A DNA stretch of 64,000 nucleotides, from the NCBI RefSeq assembly GCF_036227485.1, contig NZ_CP109479.1, positions 9,114,001-9,178,000 of the forward strand, given 5' to 3'. Positions 51,035 to 59,544 of this stretch are shown piece after piece (positions within the stretch are counted from its first letter, which is position 1; each line of letters opens with the position of its first letter). The stretch is from Streptomyces sp. NBC_01451 (GTDB taxonomy: Bacteria > Actinomycetota > Actinomycetes > Streptomycetales > Streptomycetaceae). The position numbers and the translations under genes are program-made. The notes under the pieces were generated by a model. It ran no database searches, was not told the DNA's origin, and worked only from the letters and a program-made list of their open reading frames with translations.

Positions 51035-52180
51035 GTGTCCCTCACCTTCCACTGGTTCCTCCCCACCAACGGCGACAGCCGCCACGTCGTCGGCGGCGGT
51101 CACGGCACCCCGGCCACCGCCTTCGGGCAGGACCGGCCGCCGACGGTCGCCTATCTGGGCCAGATCGCCCGCGCCGCCGAGGATCTGGGCTTCGTCGGCG
51201 CGCTCACTCCCACCGGTGCCTGGTGCGAGGACGCCTGGCTGACCACCGCCATGGTCAGCCAGCACACCGAGCGCCTGAAGTTCCTGGTCGCCTTCCGCCC
51301 CGGCTCTGTCTCCCCGACCCTCGCCGCGCAGATGGCGTCCACCTTCCAGCGCCAGACCGGCGGACGGCTCCTCCTCAACGTGGTCACGGGCGGCGAGAGC
51401 CACGAACAGAAGGCCTACGGCGACTTCCTCGACAAGGACGCCCGGTACCGTCGTACCGGCGAATTCCTGGAAGTCGTACGGGGGTTGTGGGAGGGCAAGA
51501 CGGTCAGCCTGACCGGTGAGCACCTCCGCGTCGAGGACGCCAAACTGGCGCGGGTGCCCGATCCGATCCCCGAGGTGTACTTCGGGGGCTCCTCGCCCAT
51601 CGCCGGTGAGGTCGCCGCCCGGCACGTCGACGTCTACCTCACCTGGGGCGAGCCACCGGCGCAGGTCGCCGAGAAGATCGCCTGGGTCAGGGGGCTGGCC
51701 GCCAGGCAGGGGCGCACGCTGCGGTTCGGCATCCGGCTGCACGTCATCACCCGCGACACCGCCGAGGCGGCGTGGGCGGAGGCGGACCGGATCCTCGCGG
51801 GCTTCGACCCGAAGACCGTACGGGACATCCAGGCCGGGCTGGCCCGCAGCGAGTCGGAGGGACAGCAGCGGATGCTCGCGCTGCACGGTGGCGGCAACCG
51901 GGACGGGCTGGAGATCCACCCCAACCTCTGGGCCGGCATCGGCCTGGTGCGCGGCGGGGCGGGCACCGCCCTCGTCGGCAGCCACGACGAGGTCGCCGAC
52001 CGTATCGCCGAGTACCACGCCCTGGGCATCGACGAGTTCGTCCTCTCCGGCTATCCGCACCTTGAGGAGGCGTACTGGTTCGGCGAGGGGGTGCTGCCGC
52101 GGCTGGCCGCGCGGGGGCTGTGGAGGCATCCGTTCGCGTCGGCCGCCGCCCCGGAGGCACAGGTGCCGTTCGCGAGTTAG
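51035..52180 (+). CDS. ssuD: SsuD-like alkanesulfonate monooxygenase
   Basis: The 381-residue LLM monooxygenase begins LTFHWFLPTNGDSRHVVGGG. The SsuD hallmarks TGAWCEDAWLTTAMVSQHTE, LKFLVAFRPGSVSPTLAAQM, GGRLLLNVVTGGESHEQKAY and SGYPHLEEAYWFGEGVLP are present. It uses FMNH2 and oxygen to split alkanesulfonates into aldehyde and sulfite. GTG 51035 follows CGGAG. It is the last gene of the sulfur operon; no ABC transporter genes (ssuABC) are in this window. Confidence 0.9.
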   Translation: MSLTFHWFLPTNGDSRHVVGGGHGTPATAFGQDRPPTVAYLGQIARAAEDLGFVGALTPTGAWCEDAWLTTAMVSQHTERLKFLVAFRPGSVSPTLAAQMASTFQRQTGGRLLLNVVTGGESHEQKAYGDFLDKDARYRRTGEFLEVVRGLWEGKTVSLTGEHLRVEDAKLARVPDPIPEVYFGGSSPIAGEVAARHVDVYLTWGEPPAQVAEKIAWVRGLAARQGRTLRFGIRLHVITRDTAEAAWAEADRILAGFDPKTVRDIQAGLARSESEGQQRMLALHGGGNRDGLEIHPNLWAGIGLVRGGAGTALVGSHDEVADRIAEYHALGIDEFVLSGYPHLEEAYWFGEGVLPRLAARGLWRHPFASAAAPEAQVPFAS

Positions 52181-52251
52181 GAGGTATCGGATCAACTGAT
52201 CGACCCAGGGACACGTTCTGGGCGCTCCCCGGGATCGGCAGTTCTCATGCT

Positions 52252-52302
52252 GCGGGTCCGTGGGGGCTTGTCGCGCAGTTCCCCGCGCCCCTGAGGGGGC
52301 AC
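52252..52302. repeat. Dispersed Streptomyces-type intergenic repeat
   Basis: CTTGTCGCGCAGTTCCCCGC within this stretch, followed by GCCCCTGAGGGG, matches a short GC-rich motif scattered between genes in Streptomyces chromosomes (GTCGCGCAGTTCCCCGCGCC). It lies between the convergent SsuD and dehydrogenase-like genes. The CCCCTGAGGGG part is self-complementary and may help terminate transcription. Confidence 0.6.
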
Positions 52303-52319
52303 TCCGCGCCCCTCGGCGG

Positions 52320-53366
52320 TCAGTCGGCCAGTGCGGCGAGGTGGGCGCCGCGTACGTCCGTCGTCTGGGCCTGTACCAGCAGGAACAGGCCCTCGCGGGC
52401 CAGGCGTTGGGCGGGACTGTTGAGGTCCAGGGACCGGCCGCCGCCGGCGACGATCGCGGCGGTCGTCGCGGAACGCATCAGGTCGTACGCACGGGTCTTG
52501 AGCGCCAGCCGGTCCGCGATGTGTTCCTGGGGCCGGCGGTGGTCCGCGAGGGCGTACGCGTTGCGTCGTACGGCGTCGAGGCGGGTGCGCAGTGAGCGCG
52601 CGGTCGCCGTGGCGTCCGGGTGGGCGTCGAGGAGATCGAGGGCCGCGTACGCCACCCCGAACACCGCCGGGTTCGTGTTGGCGGCCCGGGGCAGGTCGAC
52701 GAGGGCGAACTTCTCGCGCGGAGTGCGCAGGACGACCGCCTCCTCCGGCAGCCGCAGGCCCTTCAGCTCCAGGGAGACGGTCCGGGCGGCCGTGAGTGCC
52801 GCCAGGCGCATGGGCGGGGAGGCGCGCAGCCCCGACTGTTCGCGCGCGTCGGCGAAGGCGAACACCACCTCGTCCGTGTCGGACAGTCCCGCGAGCAGCA
52901 TGACGTCGTTCAGACCCCAGCCCGTGTACCAGGGGACCGTCCCGTCGAAGCGCCAGCCGCCCCGCTCGTACCCGACCCGCACCGGGACTCGGGGGAAGGA
53001 ACGCAGGTGCGCGTAGGCGATCCCGGACAGCAGCGCGCCCGTCGACAGTGAGCCCAACAGGCTTTCCCGTACCGGGAACTGGGATTCTGTCAGCAGCTTC
53101 ACCGGCGTGTGGTGCTGGGTCTGCACGAACCAGGTCGAGCAGCAGGCCCCGGCCAGGATCTCGGCGACCTCCCGGGCCACCGAGGCGGGTGCGCCCGCAC
53201 CCCCGTACTCCTTCGGCGCGCCCACCCCGAGCAGCCCCGACTGTTTGATGGCCTTGATGCTGCTCGCGGGCACGCCTTCCTGGTCGACCCGGGCCGCCTG
53301 CGGGGCCAGGACGTCGGCGGCGAGCCGGCGGGCGACGGTGACGAGCGGGTGCGCGATGGCGGTCAT
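52320..53366 (-). CDS. Acyl-CoA dehydrogenase-fold flavoprotein (short variant)
   Basis: The 348-residue protein has an acyl-CoA dehydrogenase-like fold (SGLLGVGAPKEYGGAGAPAS, ACCSTWFVQTQHHTPVKLL, GWRFDGTVPWYTGWGLNDVM) but weak C-terminal catalytic features. It resembles the DszC/SfnB and HsaA-like monooxygenase branch. Its position convergent with the sulfur operon suggests a further organosulfur or aromatic monooxygenase. ATG 53366 is chosen with GGGAG ten bases upstream; TTG 53372 is an alternative. Confidence 0.8.
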   Translation of the reverse strand: MTAIAHPLVTVARRLAADVLAPQAARVDQEGVPASSIKAIKQSGLLGVGAPKEYGGAGAPASVAREVAEILAGACCSTWFVQTQHHTPVKLLTESQFPVRESLLGSLSTGALLSGIAYAHLRSFPRVPVRVGYERGGWRFDGTVPWYTGWGLNDVMLLAGLSDTDEVVFAFADAREQSGLRASPPMRLAALTAARTVSLELKGLRLPEEAVVLRTPREKFALVDLPRAANTNPAVFGVAYAALDLLDAHPDATATARSLRTRLDAVRRNAYALADHRRPQEHIADRLALKTRAYDLMRSATTAAIVAGGGRSLDLNSPAQRLAREGLFLLVQAQTTDVRGAHLAALAD

Positions 53367-53464
53367 GGACAAGATTCTCCCGGTGTCGCGGTGCGTTGTG
53401 CCTCCTCAGAGGTGCGCCCTTCGTGTAGGAGATGGGGCAGAGCCGTGATGCCCAGGAGGACGCG

Positions 53465-53818
53465 ATGAAGTACTACCTGCTCAGCGCCATGAAGCCGGTC
53501 GGGGAACCGTCCGCGCCCGCGTCGATGGTGGAGATCAATCGCAGACTGAGCGTCTTCCACGACGAGTTGCGCGAGGCCGGAGCCTGGGTCTTCGCGGGTG
53601 GACTGCACCGCCCGGACGCCGCGACCGTGCTGCGGCCCATGGGCGACGAGGTCGAGGAGACCGAAGGGCCGTACGCCGAGAACAAGGAGTTCTTGGGCGG
53701 GATCTGTCTCCTGATGGCACCCGACCTCGACGTCGCGCTGGAGTGGGGCCGCAAGGCCGCCCTGGCGACCACCCTGCCGGTCGAGGTCCGGCCCTTCCTG
53801 GGCCAGGTCGACGACTGA
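53465..53818 (+). CDS. YCII-domain protein
   Basis: The 117-residue DGPF/YCII-fold protein shows MKYYLLSAMKPVGEPSAPAS, FHDELREAGAWVFAGGLHRP, EGPYAENKEFLGGICLLMAP, and DLDVALEWGRKAA. In streptomycetes these small ferredoxin-like proteins often sit beside ECF sigma factors, but none is here. The biochemical role is unknown. AGGAGGACGCG precedes ATG 53465. Confidence 0.9.
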   Translation: MKYYLLSAMKPVGEPSAPASMVEINRRLSVFHDELREAGAWVFAGGLHRPDAATVLRPMGDEVEETEGPYAENKEFLGGICLLMAPDLDVALEWGRKAALATTLPVEVRPFLGQVDD

Positions 53819-53907
53819 CGGGCGTCGTGGCGTCGGCTCGGCCGGGCGAACTTTCGGATGGCTCATACGATGAGTGCATCCCCGGGAGCGACCGGATCTG
53901 ACACGTG

Positions 53908-53936
53908 AAGTAACAGTTGGTTGCTCACGGTTACTT
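53908..53936. promoter_or_regulatory. Inverted repeat AAGTAAC / GTTACTT before the aldehyde dehydrogenase gene
   Basis: Seven-base arms lie at 53908-53914 and 53930-53936. CACG and CGTG outside them add an imperfect extension. It lies 114 bp before GTG 54050, next to an AT-rich stretch (GGAATATATTTTG, about 53947) that looks like a promoter. It may be an operator or a 5' hairpin. Confidence 0.4.
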
Positions 53937-54049
53937 TCGTGTATGTGGAATATATTTTGCCGCGCGAAAGGTTGGCATGTGAGTCGAGAGCATCGAGCCG
54001 GCCTTCCGCGCCCGAGACCACCGCATCAGAACACCGTGAGCGAGGCACC

Positions 54050-55375
54050 GTGAACCACCCCACGCCCCCCGAGCAGCCCGCCGACATCGTGACGCGTCTG
54101 CGCACCACATTCCGTACGGGCCGTACCAAGCCCGTCGAGTGGCGCAAGGCCCAGCTCGGCCGCCTGCGCGAACTGCTCACGGAGCACGGCAAGGACGTGG
54201 CCGCCGCTCTCCACGCGGATCTCGGCAAGAGCTCGACCGAGGCCTACCGCACGGAGATCGACTTCACGATCCGGGAGATCGACCACACCCTCGACCACCT
54301 CGACGGCTGGCTGAGCCCGGAGCCCGCGCCGGTCCCCGAGCGCCTCGGTGCCGACGCCACGGCCTGGACGCAGTACGACCCGCTGGGTGTCGTCCTGGTC
54401 ATCGCCCCCTGGAACTATCCGGTCCAACTCCTGCTGACCCCGGTCGTCGGCGCGCTGGCCGCCGGAAACGCGGTGGTGGTCAAGCCGAGCGAACTGGCCC
54501 CCGCCACCTCGGACATCGTGGCCCGGCTGCTGCCCCGGTATCTGGACACGGACGCGGTCGCCGTCGTCGAGGGCGGCGTTCCGGAGACCACGGCCCTGCT
54601 GGCCGAGCGTTTCGACCACATCTTCTACACCGGCAACGGCGCCGTCGGCCGTATCGTGATGCGCGCCGCCGCCGAGCACCTCACCCCGGTCGCCCTTGAA
54701 CTCGGCGGCAAGTCCCCGGCGTTCGTCGACACCGGCATCGATGTGGACGTCGTCGCCGACCGGCTGGTCCGGGGCAAGTTCCTCAACGCCGGCCAGACCT
54801 GCGTCGCCCCCGACTACGTCCTCACCGACCCGGAGACCGCCGCCGCGCTGGAGCCCGCGCTCGCCAAGGCCGTCGAGAACCTGTTCGGCGCGGACCCGGC
54901 CACCTCCACCGAGTACGGCCGGATCGTCAACGAGCGTCACTTCGACCGGCTCGGCGGCCTGCTCGACTCGGGCCGGGTCGTCACCGGCGGAGTCAAGGAC
55001 CGTACGACGAAGTACATCGCGCCCACCGTCCTCGCCGATGTCGACCCCGCCTCGCCCGTGATGCGGGAGGAGATCTTCGGCCCGATCCTGCCGATCGTCA
55101 CGGTGCCCGGACTGGACGACGCGATCGGCTTCATCAACGACCGCGACAAGCCGCTCGCGCTGTACGTGTTCACCGAGTCCGGGACGACCCGGGAGCGGAT
55201 CGCCGCCGAGACGTCCTCCGGCGCTGTGGGCTACGGCCTGCCGCTCGCCCATCTCACCGTTTCCGACCTGCCGTTCGGCGGGGTGGGGGAGAGCGGGATG
55301 GGCAGCTATCACGGCCGCTACTCGATCGAGACGTTCAGCCACCGCAAGGCGGTGCTGGCGAAGCCCCTGAGCTGA
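54050..55375 (+). CDS. NAD(P)-dependent aldehyde dehydrogenase
   Basis: The 441-residue class 3-like enzyme has catalytic C251 in GKFLNAGQTCVAPDYVL, general base E217 in ALELGGKSPAF, oxyanion N122 in IAPWNYPVQLLL, and C-terminal DLPFGGVGESGMGSYHG. It oxidises an aldehyde to the acid, which would then need activation by a CoA synthetase. GTG 54050 has GAGG only four bases before it. It is convergent with the TetR gene. Confidence 0.9.
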   Translation: MNHPTPPEQPADIVTRLRTTFRTGRTKPVEWRKAQLGRLRELLTEHGKDVAAALHADLGKSSTEAYRTEIDFTIREIDHTLDHLDGWLSPEPAPVPERLGADATAWTQYDPLGVVLVIAPWNYPVQLLLTPVVGALAAGNAVVVKPSELAPATSDIVARLLPRYLDTDAVAVVEGGVPETTALLAERFDHIFYTGNGAVGRIVMRAAAEHLTPVALELGGKSPAFVDTGIDVDVVADRLVRGKFLNAGQTCVAPDYVLTDPETAAALEPALAKAVENLFGADPATSTEYGRIVNERHFDRLGGLLDSGRVVTGGVKDRTTKYIAPTVLADVDPASPVMREEIFGPILPIVTVPGLDDAIGFINDRDKPLALYVFTESGTTRERIAAETSSGAVGYGLPLAHLTVSDLPFGGVGESGMGSYHGRYSIETFSHRKAVLAKPLS

Positions 55376-55408
55376 CGCCCATGGCCCGCAGCCGTCGGGC
55401 CGGAACGT

Positions 55409-55457
55409 CGATCGCCCGCCGTGCAGAGAACGACGTTCTCGGCGCGACGGGCGATCG
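55409..55457. terminator. Nested hairpin between aldehyde dehydrogenase and TetR genes, containing an operator-like core
   Basis: CGATCGCCCG (55409-55418) pairs with CGGGCGATCG (55448-55457). The core, GAGAACGACGTTCTC (55426-55440), is itself a palindrome. It lies 34 bp and 33 bp from the two convergent stops, so bidirectional termination fits. The core shares its architecture with the repeat at 56233-56247 in front of the acyl-CoA dehydrogenase operon. Confidence 0.7.
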
Positions 55458-55489
55458 CTTTCAGGTGTGCGTGGCGGCTGCGGAGTGGC

Positions 55490-56140
55490 TCACGCGCCCG
55501 AGATGCCGCCGAGGCAGAACTGCCACACCTCGTCCGCGGTCACCGGGTGGGCCTGGCTGTCCGAGGGGACGCTGTTGGCCTGCGCGGAGAACATGACGGT
55601 CTGCATGAGGAGTGCCGCCAGCCGGCGGGGCTTGTCCGCGTGGACGCTGCCCGCCTCGGCGGCCTGCTCCAGCAGTTCCGTGAACAGGTTCAGCAGGGGC
55701 AGGTGCGCGGTGGCCACCTGGGCGGGGTGCTTGACCAGCAGCTGTAGGGCGAAGTCGCTGAACAGGGGGCGCTGGACACCGGGGTTGGGCAGTGACTGCT
55801 CGAACAGCATCTCCACCGCGATCCGCAGCCGGGGCAGCGGCTCACCGCCGCCCGACGTGGCCTCGCGGATCTCGACGGCCGACGTGGACAGGGCGTCCTC
55901 GAACAGGGCGAGCAGCAGCTCGTGCTTGCCGTCGAAGTGCTGGTAGAAGCTGCGCAGCGACTGCTTCGAGCGGTCGACGACCTCCTGGACGGTGAAGTCG
56001 GTCGTCCCCTTCTCCGCGATGAGTTCCTGCGCGGCGTCCAGGAAGCGCTGAACGCGCTGCTCGGCGCGCTGTTTCGCGGCGCGGGTGGATCGCTCTACGG
56101 CGCGCTGGCGCCATGCGGGCTCTTCGGGGATGGCGGTCAC
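55490..56140 (-). CDS. TetR-family regulator, probable controller of the adjacent acyl-CoA operon
   Basis: The 216-residue TetR protein has an HTH at about 30-75 (VQRFLDAAQELIAEKGTTDF, TVQEVVDRSKQSLRSFYQHF). A helical effector domain follows, of the kind seen beside fatty-acid and steroid genes, where ligands are acyl-CoAs. GTG 56140 lacks an RBS and may be leaderless. It is divergent from the acyl-CoA dehydrogenase operon across 175 bp holding a perfect palindrome. The other palindrome copy lies beyond its 3' end. Confidence 0.88.
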   Translation of the reverse strand: MTAIPEEPAWRQRAVERSTRAAKQRAEQRVQRFLDAAQELIAEKGTTDFTVQEVVDRSKQSLRSFYQHFDGKHELLLALFEDALSTSAVEIREATSGGGEPLPRLRIAVEMLFEQSLPNPGVQRPLFSDFALQLLVKHPAQVATAHLPLLNLFTELLEQAAEAGSVHADKPRRLAALLMQTVMFSAQANSVPSDSQAHPVTADEVWQFCLGGISGA

Positions 56141-56232
56141 GCGTAGAACGATACTGCACTTCAGCGGTAATCAGTCGAAGCTCCCTACCGAATCACGCAC
56201 CGCAGCTTTCGAGACCCTTACTTGCATGGAAT

Positions 56233-56247
56233 GAGAATGTTATTCTC
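56233..56247. promoter_or_regulatory. Palindrome GAGAATGTTATTCTC, likely TetR operator
   Basis: Six-base perfect arms with a 3-bp centre lie 68 bp before the acyl-CoA dehydrogenase start and 92 bp before the TetR start. The size and symmetry resemble KstR/FadR-type operators. A second copy of the pattern GAGAAY-N3-RTTCTC is at 55426-55440. Confidence 0.6.
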
Positions 56248-56315
56248 GCCTGCATCGCGGACGTCCGGAGCAGTGCCCGCGCGGCATCGAGTCGTCGAAA
56301 CGAGGGTCGTCTGAC

Positions 56316-57593
56316 ATGGCATGGGACTTTTCCACCGAGCCCGAGTTCGAGGAGAAGCTGGAGTGGATCAGGAGGTTCCGCGCCGAGCGCGTGGACCCAC
56401 TGGACCTCCTCCACCCCGACCGGGCCTACCATCCCCTCGACGACGAGACCGGCCCGATCGTCCGGGCACTCAGGCAACAGGTCCGCGACCAGGGGCTGTG
56501 GGCCCCGCATCTCGGCCCCGAACTCGGCGGACGCGGCTTCGGGCAGGTCAAGCTGGCCCTCATCAACGAGATCCTCGGCGCGTCGAGCTGGGCACCCGTC
56601 GTCTTCGGGACGGCGGCCCCCGACACCGGCAACGCCGAGATCATCGCCCGCTACGGCACCGAGGAGCAGAAGGAGCGCTACCTCCGGCCGCTGCTCGAAG
56701 GCGAGTGCTTCTCCTGCTTCTCCATGACCGAGCCACAGGCCGGCGCCGACCCGACGATGTTCACCACCCAGGCCGTGCGCGACGGCGACGACTGGGTCAT
56801 CACCGGCCGCAAGTACTTCTCCTCCAATGCCCGCACCTCGAAGTTCGTCATCGTGATGGCGGTGACCGACCCGGACGTCAGCCCGTACAAGGGCATGTCG
56901 ATGTTCCTGGTGCCGAGCGACACCCCCGGCATCCGGATGGAACGCAACGTCGGGCTGCTCGGCGAAGGCCCCGAGGACGGCATGCACGCGCTCATCGCGT
57001 ACGACGGGGTCCGCGTCCCCGGTGACGCGCTGCTCGGCGGCGAGGGACAGGCGTTCGCCATCGCGCAGACCCGGCTGGGCGGCGGACGCGTCCACCACGC
57101 GATGCGTGTTGTGGGGCAGTGCCGGCGGGCGCTGGACATGATGGCCGAGCGCGCCCTGTCACGCGAGACACAGGGCAGCCGGCTCGCCGACAAGCAGCTC
57201 GTGCAGGCCGATCTCGCCGACTCCTACGCCCAGTTGACCCAGTTCCGGCTGATGGTCCTCTACACGGCCTGGCAGATCGACCGGTACAACGACTACAAGC
57301 GGGTCCGCAAGGACATCGCCACGATCAAGTTCCTGACGCCGAAGGTGCTGCACGACGTCGTCTACCGCTCGATGCATCTGCACGGCGCCCTGGGCGTCTC
57401 CAACGAGATGCCCTTCGCCGACATGTGGACCGGCGCCGCCGTCATGGCCGTCGTCGACGGACCGACGGAGGTCCACAAGATCACCGTGGCCCGCGACCTC
57501 CTGCGCGGCTACGAGGCCACCCCCGGACTCTGGCCCACCCAGCACCTGCCCGCACGCCGGGAGTGGGCCCGCAAGCAGTTGGAGAACATGTGA
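56316..57593 (+). CDS. Acyl-CoA dehydrogenase
   Basis: The 425-residue full-length enzyme shows SCFSMTEPQAGADPTMFTTQ and WVITGRKYFSSNARTSKFVI (FAD/substrate site), QTRLGGGRVHHAMRVVGQCR, and C-terminal SMHLHGALGVSNEMPFADMW and DGPTEVHKITVARDLL. It should dehydrogenate an acyl-CoA at C2-C3 and pass electrons to ETF. It is the first gene of a five- or six-gene operon; the next start overlaps its stop (ATGTGA). GAGGG lies nine bases upstream of ATG 56316. Confidence 0.92.
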   Translation: MAWDFSTEPEFEEKLEWIRRFRAERVDPLDLLHPDRAYHPLDDETGPIVRALRQQVRDQGLWAPHLGPELGGRGFGQVKLALINEILGASSWAPVVFGTAAPDTGNAEIIARYGTEEQKERYLRPLLEGECFSCFSMTEPQAGADPTMFTTQAVRDGDDWVITGRKYFSSNARTSKFVIVMAVTDPDVSPYKGMSMFLVPSDTPGIRMERNVGLLGEGPEDGMHALIAYDGVRVPGDALLGGEGQAFAIAQTRLGGGRVHHAMRVVGQCRRALDMMAERALSRETQGSRLADKQLVQADLADSYAQLTQFRLMVLYTAWQIDRYNDYKRVRKDIATIKFLTPKVLHDVVYRSMHLHGALGVSNEMPFADMWTGAAVMAVVDGPTEVHKITVARDLLRGYEATPGLWPTQHLPARREWARKQLENM

Positions 57594-58606
57594 ACACCGA
57601 GTCGCTCGCCCGCTGGCTGGACGGCCGGGACATCGCCCCCGGCGAACCCGTCGAGGTCTCCCTCATCTCCGGGGGCACCTCCAACGACATCTACGAAATC
57701 CGGCGCGGCGACCGCCGGTTGGTCCTGCGCAAGCCGCCGGAGAAGGTCCCGCCGGGCCGCGACGAGACCATGCTGCGCGAGTTCCGGGTGCTGAACGCCC
57801 TGAACGGGACTGACGTTCCGCATCCGGAGGCCGTCGCGGTGTGCGAGGACACCGACGTCATCGGTTCCTGCTTCTACCTCATGGGCCATGTCGACGGCTG
57901 GTCGCCGATGAACGTCGAGGGCGGCTGGCCGGAGCCCTTCAGGAGCAACCTCTCCCTGCGCCCCGGCCTGGCCTACGAGATGGTGGAGGGCATCGCCCGG
58001 CTCGGCAACGTCGACTGGCGGGCGCGGGGCCTGGAGGGCTTCGGCCGGCCCGACGGCTTCCACGACCGTCAAGTGGACCGCTGGCAGGCCCACTTGGCGA
58101 AGTTCAGGTTCCGCGAGATACCCGGACTCGACACCGCCGCCGCCTGGCTGCGCGCGCACCGGCCGAGCCACTGGACCCCGGGCATCATCCACGGCGACTA
58201 CCAGTTCGCCAACGTGATGTTCCAGCACGGCGCCCCCGCCCGCCTCGCCGCCCTCGTCGACTTCGAGATGGCCACCGTCGGCGACCCGCTCCTCGACCTC
58301 GCCTGGGTCGTCATGGGCTGGCCGAACGCCGACGAGGACCGCACACAGAAGGGGTACGTCAGCTACGAGGGCATGCCCGACCGGGCCGATCTGCTGGAGC
58401 ACTACGCCAAGGTCAGCGGCCGGGACGTGAGCGAGATCGACTACTACGTGGTGCTGGCCCGCTTCAAGATGGCCATCGTCCTCGAAGGCGGCTACGCCCG
58501 GCACGTCAAGGGCGAGGGCGGCAACCCCAAGATGGCCTACTACGGCGACACCGTCCTGACGATGGCCGCCCAGGCCGCCGAACTGGCCGCGACGACCCGG
58601 CTGTGA
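57590..58606 (+). CDS. APH-fold phosphotransferase (ACAD10/11-like partner)
   Basis: The 338-residue APH-type kinase has ATP Lys in RRLVLRKPPEKVPPG, the catalytic loop IIHGDYQFANVMFQ and metal DFEMATVGDPLLDLAW. In this branch (ACAD10/ACAD11-like) it pairs with an acyl-CoA dehydrogenase, and in eukaryotes the two are fused and act on 4-hydroxyacyl-CoAs. Here they are adjacent and overlapping genes. GTG 57590 lies inside the upstream stop; its own stop overlaps the next GTG. Confidence 0.9.
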   Translation: MNTESLARWLDGRDIAPGEPVEVSLISGGTSNDIYEIRRGDRRLVLRKPPEKVPPGRDETMLREFRVLNALNGTDVPHPEAVAVCEDTDVIGSCFYLMGHVDGWSPMNVEGGWPEPFRSNLSLRPGLAYEMVEGIARLGNVDWRARGLEGFGRPDGFHDRQVDRWQAHLAKFRFREIPGLDTAAAWLRAHRPSHWTPGIIHGDYQFANVMFQHGAPARLAALVDFEMATVGDPLLDLAWVVMGWPNADEDRTQKGYVSYEGMPDRADLLEHYAKVSGRDVSEIDYYVVLARFKMAIVLEGGYARHVKGEGGNPKMAYYGDTVLTMAAQAAELAATTRL

Positions 58607-59544
58607 GGGCCGTCCGCTGTCACACCCTCGGTGGCCCGCTGGTCGTCGAGGAGGTTCCCGAACCACGGGGCGGGGTACCGGTCGACGTGCGCTTCGCGGC
58701 GGTCAACTTCGCAGATGTGCTCGTGATCCAGGGCGCCTACCAGGTGAAGGCCGAGGTGCCCTTCACCCCCGGGAGCGAGTTCGCGGGGGTGGTCGCCCGG
58801 GACGGTCACGGCTTCGGCGCCGGCGACAGGGTCTTCGGCTCCGCCTTCACAGGCGCCTACGCCGAACGCGTCGCCGTCCCGGCCGCCGGCCTCCACCGGA
58901 TCCCCGCCGCCGTGCCCATGGAACGCGCCGCCGCCTTCGGCGTGTCCCATGCCACCGCCTTCAACGCCCTGCGCCTGGTCGCCGACGTACAGGAGGGCGA
59001 GCGGGTCACGGTGCTCGGCGCCGCGGGCGCGGTCGGCCTCGCCGCCGTCGAACTCGCCCTGCTGATGGGCGCGGAGGTGATCGCCGTCGCGTCGAGCGAG
59101 GAGAAGCGCGCCGCCTGCGCCGAACTCGGCGCCCACACCGTCCTGCCGTACGAGAACCTGAAACGGGCGCTGCGGGAAGCAGGCGGCGCCGATGTCGTCG
59201 TCGACCCGGTCGGCGGGCCGCACTCCGAGCAGGCGCTGCGCGGGATGCGCTGGGGCGGCCGGTTCGTCAGTGTCGGGTTCGCGAGCGGCGAGATCCCGGC
59301 CGTCCCGCTCAACCTCGCGATGCTCAAGGGCGTCACGATCCATGGCTTCGACTTCGGCGGCTGGGCCCGGCACGACCGGGAGAAACTGGCCGCCGCCCGT
59401 ACCGAACTGCACCGACTGTTCGCCGAGGGAGCCGTTCACCCCCGTATCCACGCAGTCCATCCGCTCGACGAGGTGGACGCCGCGCTGCGTGTGGGCCGCG
59501 ATGCCATCGGCAAGGTCCTTCTGGAGGTCGCCCGTGGAGTTTGA
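58603..59544 (+). CDS. Zinc-free quinone oxidoreductase-like MDR protein
   Basis: The 313-residue MDR-fold protein shows TPGSEFAGVVARDGHGFGAG, VSHATAFNALRLVADVQEGE, the NADPH loop VTVLGAAGAVGLAAVELALL, and GVTIHGFDFGGWARHD. It lacks the Cys/His zinc ligands of alcohol dehydrogenases, so it is a quinone or enoyl reductase type. It is in the middle of the overlapping operon (GTGA with the kinase; an 11-bp overlap with the next gene). It may reduce an enoyl-CoA intermediate. Confidence 0.9.
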   Translation: MRAVRCHTLGGPLVVEEVPEPRGGVPVDVRFAAVNFADVLVIQGAYQVKAEVPFTPGSEFAGVVARDGHGFGAGDRVFGSAFTGAYAERVAVPAAGLHRIPAAVPMERAAAFGVSHATAFNALRLVADVQEGERVTVLGAAGAVGLAAVELALLMGAEVIAVASSEEKRAACAELGAHTVLPYENLKRALREAGGADVVVDPVGGPHSEQALRGMRWGGRFVSVGFASGEIPAVPLNLAMLKGVTIHGFDFGGWARHDREKLAAARTELHRLFAEGAVHPRIHAVHPLDEVDAALRVGRDAIGKVLLEVARGV

